From contig CALUQX010000022.1 of NCBI GenBank assembly GCA_944323045.1, forward strand, positions 1 to 33,907: a DNA stretch of 33,907 nucleotides, read 5' to 3'. The notes below the pieces were generated by a model. It was not told where the DNA came from. It saw nothing but the letters and a program-made list of their open reading frames with translations, and did no database searches. Of the stretch, positions 7,420 through 15,653 are shown in pieces. The stretch is from Candidatus Gastranaerophilales bacterium (GTDB taxonomy: Bacteria; Cyanobacteriota; Vampirovibrionia; Gastranaerophilales; Gastranaerophilaceae). The first letter of the stretch is position 1. The number at the start of each line of letters is the position of its first letter. Both the position numbers and the translations under genes were made by a program.

Positions 7420-8466
7420 TCAGGCTATGTACATGCAATCACCATAGCTAAAGAATCTGTATTTATTTTCTATTGCTTCTTTGTAAGCCTCAAAGATAAA
7501 ATCTTTTCCTGCTAATGCACTTACAAGCATCAGTAATGTTGATTTGGGCAGGTGAAAATTGGTTATCAAATTATCTATCACTTTAAATTCATACGGCGGA
7601 TAAATAAATAATTTAGATTCATCATGGCAGGCTTTTATTTCGCCGTATTTTTGATATGCAGTTTCAAGCGTTCTAACGGTTGTTGTGCCAACCGCGATTA
7701 TTTTTTTGCCTTCTTTTTTTGCCTGATTAATCACATCAGCAGTTTCCTGAGTAATCTCAAAAGTCTCAGAATGCATTTTGTGCTCAAGAATGTTCTCACA
7801 CTTTACAGGACGAAAAGTTCCGAGACCTACATTTAAAGTTACATATGCAATCCCGACACCTTTGTCTTTTAATTTTTTAAGAATTTCTTCTGTAAAATGC
7901 AAGCCGGCAGTAGGAGCGGCAACAGAACCCTCATCTTTTGCATAAACTGTTTGATATCGTTCAAAATCCAGTTTTTTTAGTTCATCGTTTTGCATTTTAC
8001 GTTCAATATAAGGCGGCAGCGGGATGTTTCCGTTTCTGTGTAAAACATCCAGAACATTACCTTCATAAATAAGTTCAACAATCCAGCCGCCGTCTTCTTC
8101 TGTCTGAGAAAGTGCACGAACAGAAAGTTCATCGCTTATCTTTATCAAAGTACCTTGTTTTACACGTTTTGACGGCTTAATCAGCGTTTCCCATTGTTTA
8201 CCTTCAAGTTGTTTAAGAAGAAAAATTTCTATTTTCGCCCCTGTTTCTTCCTTAATACCATAAAGACGCGCCGGCAAAACTTTTGTATTATTCAGAACAA
8301 GAAGACTGTTTGAATCTATCAAATCTACGATATCGTAAAAATGTTTGTGGCTGATAGTTTTATTTTTTCTGTCCAGAACCATCATTTTTGAATTTTCACG
8401 TTTATCAGCAGGCATCTGTGCTATTAATTCTTCGGGTAAATTATAATCAAATTCAGATAATAACAT
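7420..8466 (-). CDS. queA: S-adenosylmethionine:tRNA ribosyltransferase-isomerase
   Basis: QueA moves the ribosyl group of SAM onto preQ1 at tRNA position 34, giving epoxyqueuosine. The 348 residues match the family in length and in conserved blocks: FDYNLPEELIAQMPA at the start, VLNNTKVLPARLYG, GNIPLPPYI, RYQTVYAKDEGSVAAPTAGLHFT, LNVGLGTFRPV, HKMHSETFEI, AVGTTTVRTLE, LITNFHLPKSTLLMLVSA and FFSYGDCMYI near the end. AGAGGA lies 6 bases before the ATG. It follows yidC on the same strand after a 53-base spacer that contains a stem-loop, so it may be partly read through from yidC. No other queuosine gene is in the window. Confidence 0.96.
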   Translation of the reverse strand: MLLSEFDYNLPEELIAQMPADKRENSKMMVLDRKNKTISHKHFYDIVDLIDSNSLLVLNNTKVLPARLYGIKEETGAKIEIFLLKQLEGKQWETLIKPSKRVKQGTLIKISDELSVRALSQTEEDGGWIVELIYEGNVLDVLHRNGNIPLPPYIERKMQNDELKKLDFERYQTVYAKDEGSVAAPTAGLHFTEEILKKLKDKGVGIAYVTLNVGLGTFRPVKCENILEHKMHSETFEITQETADVINQAKKEGKKIIAVGTTTVRTLETAYQKYGEIKACHDESKLFIYPPYEFKVIDNLITNFHLPKSTLLMLVSALAGKDFIFEAYKEAIENKYRFFSYGDCMYIA

Positions 8467-8479
8467 ATATTCCTCTTAT

Positions 8480-8520
8480 AAAATTTCCCCCTCATCTTGA
8501 AGATAAGGGGTGAAAATTTT
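8480..8520 (-). terminator. Stem-loop between yidC and queA
   Basis: Interrupted dyad: AAAATTT (8480-8486) pairs with AAATTTT (8514-8520), CCCC with GGGG (8507-8510), and ATCTT with AAGAT at the tip. It overlaps the yidC stop codon, and on the minus strand a short ATTTTAT tract follows. It may attenuate read-through or be an mRNA 3' structure. Confidence 0.5.
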
Positions 8521-9605
8521 TAGTCTTTAGTATCAATTTTTCTTGCGCCTTTTAAATCGTCATCATCAACAGCAGCTTTTTTAGCGGCGTCTTCCATATC
8601 CATCTGCTTGTTAACAATTACGGTCTGCAGTATCTGAATCACATTGCTTGTAATAAGGTAGAGCAGAACACCTGCAGGTATCGGGATTATGATGAATGTA
8701 CCAATAATCATAATCGGCATAAATGTTCCCATAGACTTTTGAATAGCTTCCTGCGCAGGATCTGAAGGGGTATTCTTTTGATTAGACATCATAATTTTTT
8801 GAGACAAATACATTGTTATCCCGAATAAAGCAATCAAAGCTAAAATATCCCAGTGGAATGAGCGGGCAACAGCAATAGAAGGAACTGATGCAACCAGTAA
8901 ACCTTCTTTACGTTCAAATTTTACTTTTTCTGTTTCCTTTGTATTTAAATCAGTGATTGACATTTCAGCACTTGCAATATTATCGAGCTGACTGAATTTC
9001 AAATCAAGATTGTCAAGACTCATTTTAAATTCAATATTTTCACCGGGAACTAACTGACCTTGAATTTCAAGTGATTTATTCGGCTTGTCAATTTTTACAT
9101 TATCAAGGACTTCATTATTTTTCAGAACGACCCTTGCTGTTTTACCTAAAACAAAATTATCATATTGAGACGCTCCCATAACGCCGTCATTAGAAATGCC
9201 GGCACTGGCACGAAGAGTTGTATCCAATCGGTTTACAAACAAGAAAGATGTATCGCCTGCAATCTGAATAAATTGCGGACTCATCAAAGCGGAATACAAA
9301 AGAATAAAAATCGGCATCTGAATTAATAAAGGCAGACAGCCACCCATAGGGTTAAATTTATGTTCTTTGTAGAACTCCATCATTTTTTGCTGCATTTTTT
9401 GCGGATCATTTTTGTATCTATCCTGAATAGCCTTCATTTTAGGCTGTAGTGACTGCATCATACGCATTGAACGTTGTTGAGAAACATTCAATGGCCACAT
9501 CAAAAGCCTTACAATTATTGTCAATACAATAATAGCAATTCCATAATTGCCGACAAAATGAGCTAACCCTTTTAATAATTCAATAGTTAAAGTTGTAAAA
9601 TCCAA
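8520..9605 (-). CDS. yidC: Membrane protein insertase YidC
   Basis: YidC/Oxa1 protein (361 residues) that inserts and folds inner-membrane proteins, alone or with Sec. The core is clear: GNYGIAIIVLTIIVRLLMWPL with the conserved membrane Arg, the cytoplasmic C1 hairpin (SLQPKMKAIQDRYKNDPQKM), NPMGGCLPLLIQMPIFILLY, then the last helices (WDILALIALFGITMYLSQKIM and IPAGVLLYLITSNVIQILQ). It lacks the separate N-terminal helix and large periplasmic domain of proteobacterial YidC. Instead about 115 residues (roughly 128-245), predicted beta-rich, are inserted in the external loop after NPMGG...LLY. The start is TTG at 9605, with AGAGGA and TAGGGA upstream; a stop codon lies just upstream in frame. 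The C-terminus is acidic then basic. Confidence 0.95.
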   Translation of the reverse strand: MDFTTLTIELLKGLAHFVGNYGIAIIVLTIIVRLLMWPLNVSQQRSMRMMQSLQPKMKAIQDRYKNDPQKMQQKMMEFYKEHKFNPMGGCLPLLIQMPIFILLYSALMSPQFIQIAGDTSFLFVNRLDTTLRASAGISNDGVMGASQYDNFVLGKTARVVLKNNEVLDNVKIDKPNKSLEIQGQLVPGENIEFKMSLDNLDLKFSQLDNIASAEMSITDLNTKETEKVKFERKEGLLVASVPSIAVARSFHWDILALIALFGITMYLSQKIMMSNQKNTPSDPAQEAIQKSMGTFMPIMIIGTFIIIPIPAGVLLYLITSNVIQILQTVIVNKQMDMEDAAKKAAVDDDDLKGARKIDTKD

Positions 9606-9712
9606 TGTCCCTAATCCTCTTTTAATACATAGTGATTATCATACAACATAAACTTAACACAAACCAGCTCCATAAGCAAGTTAAGTGTTGCAAAGGTTAA
9701 CTTGAATTTAGA

Positions 9713-10396
9713 TTATGGAAGATTTTTAAAATAATCAGACTCATTCAGAGCTTTGTCTGTACAAGCCAGCCCATTTTGAGTATTATCCCCTGTTGTGTCA
9801 CACAACTCAGGATGTTTTTCAAAATCAAAACTCGTTCCTTTAGCGCCAGAAGGCATTAGACCTCTGTTAGTAAGTTCAAATGTAAAAACATCCTGTCCCC
9901 ATGCATTTGGTTTATGTTCAATACCATTTATATCAACTGTTATTAGTAACAGTTGAGAATTATCAGGATTTTCGAGCATGATAACCATTCCATTATGCGC
10001 AATAAATTGACCGTCATCAAAATAATACGTTGTAATAGTCTGTTTTCTGCTGTATGTTAGATAATTATTGACGGAGTATCCGGCAGTCCAATCCGTAAAT
10101 ATACAATTATATCTTCCACAATCTTTAGCAACTTTTATATGTTTCATTAAAACTTTATAGAAACTGCTGCATGTGGGATATTGTTCAGGTGTGACCGGTA
10201 TTCCTGTTTCAGCGTATTCCATTTGTATAGCTTGATTAAGGAGAGAGTAAGCTTTTTGCAACTGAGATTTTAGTTGAACAGCTTTGTAGTTATTTATAAT
10301 AGCTGGTATTGTTAATGCTGCGACAACACCTATAATTGCAAGCGTAATTAATACTTCAGCGAGAGTAAAAGCTTTATTTTCAGGGATTTTAATCAT
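9713..10396 (-). CDS. Type IV prepilin-like protein, 227 aa
   Basis: The leader MIKIPENK is followed by AFTLAEVLITLAIIGVVAALTIP, the prepilin peptidase site and the hydrophobic N-terminal helix, then an amphipathic helix (YKAVQLKSQLQKAYSLLNQAIQ). The globular part has six Cys in the pattern seen in secreted pilins, and a segment (INGIEHKPNAWGQDVFTFELTNRGLMPSG) like the calcium-loop/beta region of pseudopilins. It may be a minor pilin or pseudopilin; no assembly genes (ATPase, secretin, PilC, PilD) lie in the window. The ATG at 10396 has AAAGG upstream. The upstream spacer holds a perfect 32-bp palindrome and faces a small HTH gene at 10511. Confidence 0.9.
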   Translation of the reverse strand: MIKIPENKAFTLAEVLITLAIIGVVAALTIPAIINNYKAVQLKSQLQKAYSLLNQAIQMEYAETGIPVTPEQYPTCSSFYKVLMKHIKVAKDCGRYNCIFTDWTAGYSVNNYLTYSRKQTITTYYFDDGQFIAHNGMVIMLENPDNSQLLLITVDINGIEHKPNAWGQDVFTFELTNRGLMPSGAKGTSFDFEKHPELCDTTGDNTQNGLACTDKALNESDYFKNLP

Positions 10397-10415
10397 GCTC
10401 TTTGCCTTTCTGTTT

Positions 10416-10447
10416 AATCATTTAATTAATATATTAATTAAATGATT
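10416..10447. promoter_or_regulatory. Perfect 32-bp palindrome between prepilin and HTH gene
   Basis: The two 16-base halves are exact reverse complements; the centre is TTAATTAATATATTAATTAA (10422-10441) flanked by AATCAT and ATGATT. A partial copy, TATATTAATTA, follows at 10450-10460. The dyad starts 19 bases from the prepilin ATG and covers its likely -10 region, so a repressor site is the simplest reading. The purely AT core could also form a cruciform. Confidence 0.6.
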
Positions 10448-10497
10448 TATATATTAATTACAATATAATGTTTTAACCCAAAAGTCAAGACCTAAAA

Positions 10498-10503
10498 TAT
10501 AAT
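10498..10503 (+). promoter_or_regulatory. -10 box of the small HTH gene, predicted leaderless
   Basis: A perfect TATAAT ends seven bases before the ATG at 10511. No Shine-Dalgarno sequence is present. The -35 region is poor. Confidence 0.4.
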
Positions 10504-10510
10504 TAACATT

Positions 10511-10726
10511 ATGGAAAATAAAATCAGAGCCAAAATAAAATATCTGCTGTCATTAAGGGGCATGACAATAACAAAACTTGCAGAATTGATGAGTGAAAAG
10601 ACGGGAGAAAAATACACATTCCAGAGAATTTCGCATAAATTGAGATTAGGTCGCCTGACGCTGATTGAAGCCTACATAATCGCCGACCTCCTCGACTATG
10701 ACCTTGAATTTGTTGAAAGAAAATGA
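10511..10726 (+). CDS. Small HTH-type DNA-binding protein, 71 aa
   Basis: The pattern MTITKLAELMSEKTGEKYTFQRISHKLRLGRLTLIEAYIIADLL fits a lambda-repressor-like helix-turn-helix with one extended loop; the recognition helix would be TFQRISHKLRLG. It is a clear paralogue of the 70-residue protein at 21852 (TKLAxxM, GxKYTxxxIS, KL and EFV/EYK near the end match in position). Both face a prepilin gene across a spacer with a dyad, so autoregulation and prepilin control are plausible. The KAP NTPase gene starts 32 bases downstream on the same strand. The DNA-binding role is inferred from the pattern only. Confidence 0.75.
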   Translation: MENKIRAKIKYLLSLRGMTITKLAELMSEKTGEKYTFQRISHKLRLGRLTLIEAYIIADLLDYDLEFVERK

Positions 10727-10743
10727 AATATTTTTTATTTTTA

Positions 10744-10752
10744 TGTTATACT
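10744..10752 (+). promoter_or_regulatory. Extended -10 promoter of the KAP NTPase gene
   Basis: TGT followed by TATACT (10747-10752) is an extended -10 element; exactly six bases separate it from the ATG at 10759. No Shine-Dalgarno sequence is visible, suggesting a leaderless transcript separate from the upstream HTH gene. Confidence 0.45.
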
Positions 10753-10758
10753 TAGTAT

Positions 10759-12921
10759 ATGGAAAAGACTAATGTAAATATCGATGAGGCTATAGAAAAA
10801 TTAAAATCTTATTCTTTCCATATGCAAACGTATTCTGAGGACAGTCTTTTATTTGACAGAGTTTTTAAGTTTTCCGGTAATAAAGACAAATTATCAAAAA
10901 TAAAAGATGAAATAGCGGGCAATGGATTGCGTGGTTCTATTAGGATTTTGCGCTATGTTTTTGCACAAAAACTTGAAAATTATGACATAGATTCCGCTGG
11001 CGACATTGGTGATACAATAGAAGAAATAAAAACGAATTTTAACAGGAAAAATGTAGAATATTTTGAAAAATATTTGGCTAAAGAGCAGCCTCAGGCGCTG
11101 GAATATATTCGTGATTATAAAAATAAAAACAATAATGCATTCAGCAACTGGGGCGCCTACTACCGGTATTTACTACCTTTTATATATTCAGTTGATGATA
11201 GAATAAAAGTCTGGGATTACATAAAAATTGTTATAAACAAGTTGCTTGAAGATTTAGATATCAGTGATGAATATGAATGTATCAGTACACCTAACCGGTG
11301 GGGGGAAAAGATAAAAAGCTATTACGGTTTCGAAGGTCCGAGCAATTACGGTTCTGCCCGTGCGGCTATAATGATTCACCCGAAAGCAATACCTGACCAT
11401 AAAAATGCTATTCAGTTTTATTGTGGTTTTTATCTTGGAGAAATAGAAGCAGGTGTTGGCATTGGCTGGAGTATTGATAACGCAATACGTAAAAAATTAT
11501 CACTGCCGGATACGAATATTTCTAGTCTGCAAACATATAATGAATTGCTTAATAAATTCAAATCAATAAAAAATATAGTCCTGGAGGCGAATAATAAACT
11601 ACTTGAACTAAATGCTGATGCAAGTCAGAATAAAATAATTATTGAAAATGACGCGGAAACTGAAGGTGACAAAGATGAGACTTCTAACCTTTTTGATGTT
11701 GATAGAAAAGGAAATTTAGAAAAAGTCTCTGATATTATTAAATCAACAAAAGTCGCCAAACATTTTCCTATAGACGTTGATTATCTGCAAAGAGATGTGT
11801 ATGCAAAATTTCTGGCAGACATAATCAGAAATAAAGACAATACCCCGCCTTTGACAATAGGACTTTACGCTCCATGGGGTTACGGTAAAACTCATCTGAT
11901 AAATTTAATTAAAAAACATCTTAAAAATGATAAAACAATTAAGTTTATAGATTTTGATGCATGGCAATATAATGATCAAGAACATATTTGGGCTGCACTG
12001 GTTATGAAATTTATGCAGCAATGTGAAAAAAATTTATTCTTTTATTTAAGATACCTTATCTGGAAACTTTCAAAATTTGTAACTTATGAAAATTGTTTAA
12101 AATTGTTAATATACTGGGGCATTATGGCTGTTTTTATACCCGAATATCTGCCTGAGATAAGTAAATTTGTTAGTATACTTATAGCTCATCCTGTAATATT
12201 CAGTTTTATATTTACGTTTCTGCCTGATTTGATAAAATACCCTAATTTTAATATAAACAATGAATTTCTACAGTGTTTTAAAATGCCGACTTATAATGAA
12301 CATTTAGGATTCCGTAATGATGTCACTGAACTTATAAATTTAACTATAAATCATTTAACCCAGCACAATCAAAGAATTGTACTGGTAATTGATAACTTAG
12401 ACAGATGTTCACAAGAAAATATTATGAAAATTCTTGATGCAATATCCCAGTTCTTAACCAACTGTACAAATGGGGAAAATCATAATCATAACATTGCGAC
12501 AATTTTTGCAATAGACCATGAAATAGTAAAAGCAGCCGTAAAAAGTAAATTAGCCGTCAACAATACGCAAGATGCCAATAATTTAGACAATAAAGCTGAA
12601 GAATATTTGGATAAGATTATCAATATACCTTTTACTATTCCTGCGCCGCAAAGTAATGAAGATTTTCTTCTAAACTCAGTTGATGATAATAATGAAAATA
12701 TCGTCAGATTTATTGCAGATGTAATATTACCGCGCAAGAATTTGTCTCCGCGTCAGATACAAAAATATATTAATGAGTTAATCTTATTTAAAAATTTACA
12801 TACAGGTAATGCAAACGATTATTTGCTGCTTACTTACCTTAGACAACTTTCTGAACTAAAATTCATTGAAAATGATCTGCTTATTAAAAAATTGTTTGAT
12901 TATAGAATTATCAGAGACTAA
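10759..12921 (+). CDS. KAP family P-loop NTPase with unknown N-terminal domain
   Basis: The 720-residue protein has a KAP-type NTPase in its second half: Walker A GLYAPWGYGKTH (about residues 368-379), then IDFDAWQYNDQEHIWAALV typical of KAP proteins, two membrane segments inserted before Walker B (about 445-462 and 470-493), Walker B RIVLVIDNLDRCS (about 538-550) and the sensor-like IATIFAIDHEIVKAAVK. The first ~270 residues are another domain; the stretch SARAAIMIHPKAIPDHKNAIQFYCGFYL weakly recalls the MrcB-type N-terminal domain of restriction proteins, but this is not secure. KAP NTPases include PifA, which excludes phage T7, and many belong to defence loci. Here it follows an HTH gene and ends at a terminator shared with leuS. 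Function in this organism is unproven. Confidence 0.88.
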   Translation: MEKTNVNIDEAIEKLKSYSFHMQTYSEDSLLFDRVFKFSGNKDKLSKIKDEIAGNGLRGSIRILRYVFAQKLENYDIDSAGDIGDTIEEIKTNFNRKNVEYFEKYLAKEQPQALEYIRDYKNKNNNAFSNWGAYYRYLLPFIYSVDDRIKVWDYIKIVINKLLEDLDISDEYECISTPNRWGEKIKSYYGFEGPSNYGSARAAIMIHPKAIPDHKNAIQFYCGFYLGEIEAGVGIGWSIDNAIRKKLSLPDTNISSLQTYNELLNKFKSIKNIVLEANNKLLELNADASQNKIIIENDAETEGDKDETSNLFDVDRKGNLEKVSDIIKSTKVAKHFPIDVDYLQRDVYAKFLADIIRNKDNTPPLTIGLYAPWGYGKTHLINLIKKHLKNDKTIKFIDFDAWQYNDQEHIWAALVMKFMQQCEKNLFFYLRYLIWKLSKFVTYENCLKLLIYWGIMAVFIPEYLPEISKFVSILIAHPVIFSFIFTFLPDLIKYPNFNINNEFLQCFKMPTYNEHLGFRNDVTELINLTINHLTQHNQRIVLVIDNLDRCSQENIMKILDAISQFLTNCTNGENHNHNIATIFAIDHEIVKAAVKSKLAVNNTQDANNLDNKAEEYLDKIINIPFTIPAPQSNEDFLLNSVDDNNENIVRFIADVILPRKNLSPRQIQKYINELILFKNLHTGNANDYLLLTYLRQLSELKFIENDLLIKKLFDYRIIRD

Positions 12922-12964
12922 TTGAGAGCCAATTTGTATCTCCTGATTAACACCAAAAAGAAAT

Positions 12965-12984
12965 CGCCGCCTTTTAAGGCGGCG
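12965..12984 (-). terminator. GC-rich terminator between the KAP gene and leuS
   Basis: A perfect 9-bp stem, CGCCGCCTT (12965-12973) with AAGGCGGCG (12976-12984), and loop TT. On the minus strand it is followed by GATTTCTTTTT, so it mainly terminates leuS; it lies between two convergent genes and may act both ways. Confidence 0.8.
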
Positions 12985-12990
12985 CATCTT

Positions 12991-15477
12991 CTATTTAACA
13001 ACTATATTAACCAGTTTTTTCGGGACGACAATCGTTTTAACTATTGTCTTATCTGATGTTAACTCCTTTACTTTCGGGCTGTTCAGCGCTATGGCTTTAA
13101 GTTCCTCTTCGCCAAGCGATTCATCAACATCAATTTTGTCCTTAACCTTGCCATTAACTTGAACAACAAGTGTTATAGAGCTTGCTTTGGCTAAATTTTC
13201 ATCCCACTCAAGCCATTTTTCATCATGGATTGAGGTGGTAGCACCTAATTCATGCCATGCCTCTTCTGTCAGGTGAACGGCAACAGGTGACATTAATTTT
13301 AAGAGTGCAATTATCGCAAAACTCATTACATTTTTGTCTTCAGTATCAAGTTCTTTTTTGGCAGAACGCCAATCATAAATTGCATTGGTCAGTTCACGGT
13401 ATTTTGAAATTACTGTATTGAATTGGAAATCATTAGAAATGTCATTTGTTATTCCTTTAATTGCCATATGTACATTTCTCACAAGATCATCATTGTCTTT
13501 CTTTAACGGGAATTCCAATTTGTAATTCAAATTTATATCATCAGCATTTGAAGATACAAGACGCCAAACTCTGTTTAAGAATTTGTAACAGCCTTCAACA
13601 CCGGCATCTGACCAATCAAAATCTCTTGCCGGCGGTGAATCAGAAAGTATAAACAATCTTGCAGTATCAGCCCCGTAATTTTCGAATATTTCATCAGGGT
13701 CAACTGTGTTGCCTTTAGATTTTGACATTTTAGAGCCGTCTTTTAATACCATACCCTGTGTTAACAAGTTTTTAAATGGTTCATCAAAATCAAGCAGCCC
13801 TAAATCTCTAAGTGCTTTAGTGAAAAATCTTGAATACAACAGGTGTAGAATAGCGTGTTCTATACCTCCGACATACTGGTCAACCGGCAGCCATTTATTT
13901 ACCAGTTCTCTATCAAACGGTTTTTCTGAATTTCTTGCATCTGCATATCTTAGATAATACCAGCTTGAACAAATAAATGTGTCCATAGTATCTGTTTCGC
14001 GTCTTGCCTTGCCGCCGCAGATAGGGCAGGTTGTTTCAAGGAATGTTTTAGAGGTCAGAATAGGTGATTTTCCAACCACACTGAAATCAACATCTTTAGG
14101 CAGCATAACAGGCAACTGGTTTTCCGGAACCGGCTGAATGCCGCATTTTTCACAGTAAACAACAGGAATAGGCGCGCCCCAGTATCTCTGGCGGGAAATA
14201 AGCCAGTCGCGGAGTCTGTATTGAGTTTTGAATTCGCCAAACCCTTCTTTTACAGCTTTTTCTGTAATTGCTTTTTTAGCATCTTCATTTTTCATTCCGT
14301 TAAATTCGCCGGAATTTACGAGAATACCCGGCTCGGTATAAGCCGCATCTTTGCAATCTGATGGATTTTCCGGATTTTGAATAACTACTTTCATCGGTAA
14401 ATTATATTTTTTAGCAAAATCAAAGTCACGTGTATCGTGGGTTGGAACAGCCATTACTGCCCCAGTACCGTATTCAACAAGCGCATAATCTGCCGTCCAG
14501 AGCGGGAATTTTTCGCCCGTAAACGGATTAATAGCGTGAGTCCCCAGTGGAACACCTGTTTTTACCCGTTCAGTTGAAAGTCTTTCTATTTCTGTCATTT
14601 TACGGGCATTAGCACGATAAGCCTCAACAGCCTCCTTATTTTCAGGAGTTGTTAAAGCTTCTATATCTTTGTATTCCGGAGCAACAACCAGATATGTTAT
14701 ACCATAAGCAGTATCCGGTCTTGTTGTGTAAACCGGTATTTCTATTTCTTTACCGTTCGGGGCATCTGCAACTTTAAATTTTAAAATCGCTCCCTGAGAC
14801 TTACCTATCCAGTTAGCCTGCATTGTTTTTACGTTATCGCCCCAGCCGGTTAATTTATCTAAATCTTTAAGCAAAACTTCTGCATAATCAGTAATTTTCA
14901 AAAACCATTGAGAAAGATATTTTTTCTCAACAACACTGTCACATCTCCAGCATTTGCCGTCAATAACCTGTTCATTAGCAAGTACAGTTGCACATTTGTC
15001 GCACCAGTTAACAGCCGCTTCTTTTTTATAAGCCAGCCCCTTTTTGTATAATTGAAGGAAAAGCCACTGTGTCCATTTGTAATAATCCGGTTTGCAGGTA
15101 GTAACTTCTCTATCCCAATCATAGGAGAGTCCGAGCATTTTAAGCTGTTTGGTCATATAAGCAATATTTTCATCAGTCCATTTTGCAGGATCGGCACCGT
15201 GTTTCATTGCTGCATTTTCAGCCGGCAGTCCGAAACTATCCCAGCCCATTGGATGAAGAACATTGTATCCTTGAGCTTTTTTAAATCTTGCAATTACATC
15301 TGTAATTGTATAATTGCGGACATGTCCCATATGAAGTTTTCCTGACGGATACGGGAACATAGACAGTGCGTAATATTTCGGTTTATCGCTGTCATCGCAA
15401 GTTTTAAAAGCGCCTTCTTCTTCCCATTTTTTTTGCCATTTTTTTTCTATTTCCTGTGGAAAATATGCTTCTTTCAT
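12991..15477 (-). CDS. leuS: Leucyl-tRNA synthetase
   Basis: Class I synthetase that charges tRNA-Leu; 828 residues, normal bacterial length. Visible: the HIGH-type motif PYPSGKLHMGHVRNY (HMGH at 49-52), the CP1 editing domain with TTRPDTAYGITYLVVAPEY and GTGAVMAVPTHDTRDFDFA, zinc-type cysteine pairs (CDKC/CWRC and CPICGG), the catalytic block FICSSWYYLRY, and the KMSKS loop DGSKMSKSKGNTVDPDE. The C-terminal anticodon and LeuRS-specific domains are complete (VVQVNGKVKDK). The ATG at 15477 has GGGAG eight bases upstream. It is a single-gene unit, closed by the GC-rich hairpin at 12965. Confidence 0.98.
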   Translation of the reverse strand: MKEAYFPQEIEKKWQKKWEEEGAFKTCDDSDKPKYYALSMFPYPSGKLHMGHVRNYTITDVIARFKKAQGYNVLHPMGWDSFGLPAENAAMKHGADPAKWTDENIAYMTKQLKMLGLSYDWDREVTTCKPDYYKWTQWLFLQLYKKGLAYKKEAAVNWCDKCATVLANEQVIDGKCWRCDSVVEKKYLSQWFLKITDYAEVLLKDLDKLTGWGDNVKTMQANWIGKSQGAILKFKVADAPNGKEIEIPVYTTRPDTAYGITYLVVAPEYKDIEALTTPENKEAVEAYRANARKMTEIERLSTERVKTGVPLGTHAINPFTGEKFPLWTADYALVEYGTGAVMAVPTHDTRDFDFAKKYNLPMKVVIQNPENPSDCKDAAYTEPGILVNSGEFNGMKNEDAKKAITEKAVKEGFGEFKTQYRLRDWLISRQRYWGAPIPVVYCEKCGIQPVPENQLPVMLPKDVDFSVVGKSPILTSKTFLETTCPICGGKARRETDTMDTFICSSWYYLRYADARNSEKPFDRELVNKWLPVDQYVGGIEHAILHLLYSRFFTKALRDLGLLDFDEPFKNLLTQGMVLKDGSKMSKSKGNTVDPDEIFENYGADTARLFILSDSPPARDFDWSDAGVEGCYKFLNRVWRLVSSNADDINLNYKLEFPLKKDNDDLVRNVHMAIKGITNDISNDFQFNTVISKYRELTNAIYDWRSAKKELDTEDKNVMSFAIIALLKLMSPVAVHLTEEAWHELGATTSIHDEKWLEWDENLAKASSITLVVQVNGKVKDKIDVDESLGEEELKAIALNSPKVKELTSDKTIVKTIVVPKKLVNIVVK

Positions 15478-15553
15478 CTTTTTCTCCCTACTGTAGTAAA
15501 AATGCTAGCACAAATAAAAAAAATGCGCAAACAGTATCAACATTTTCATGTAG

Positions 15554-15591
15554 GTGTTTTCGTGGATATGAAAACATTTACACGAAAGCAC
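15554..15591. promoter_or_regulatory. Dyad upstream of the toxin-like gene promoter
   Basis: GTGTTTTCGTG (15554-15564) and CACGAAAGCAC (15581-15591) are inverted repeats with one mismatch, separated by 16 bases. The right arm ends four bases before the -35 box, a usual place for a regulator site. Confidence 0.4.
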
Positions 15592-15595
15592 TGAC

Positions 15596-15624
15596 TTGCG
15601 GAGGAATAAAACAGAGTTTATAAT
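15596..15624 (+). promoter_or_regulatory. Sigma70-type promoter of the toxin-like gene
   Basis: TTGCGG (15596-15601), a 17-base spacer and TATAAT (15619-15624), 29 bases before the ATG. GAGGAA precedes the start codon. Confidence 0.6.
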
Positions 15625-15653
15625 ATAAAAAATAACAATTAAGAGGAAATATT

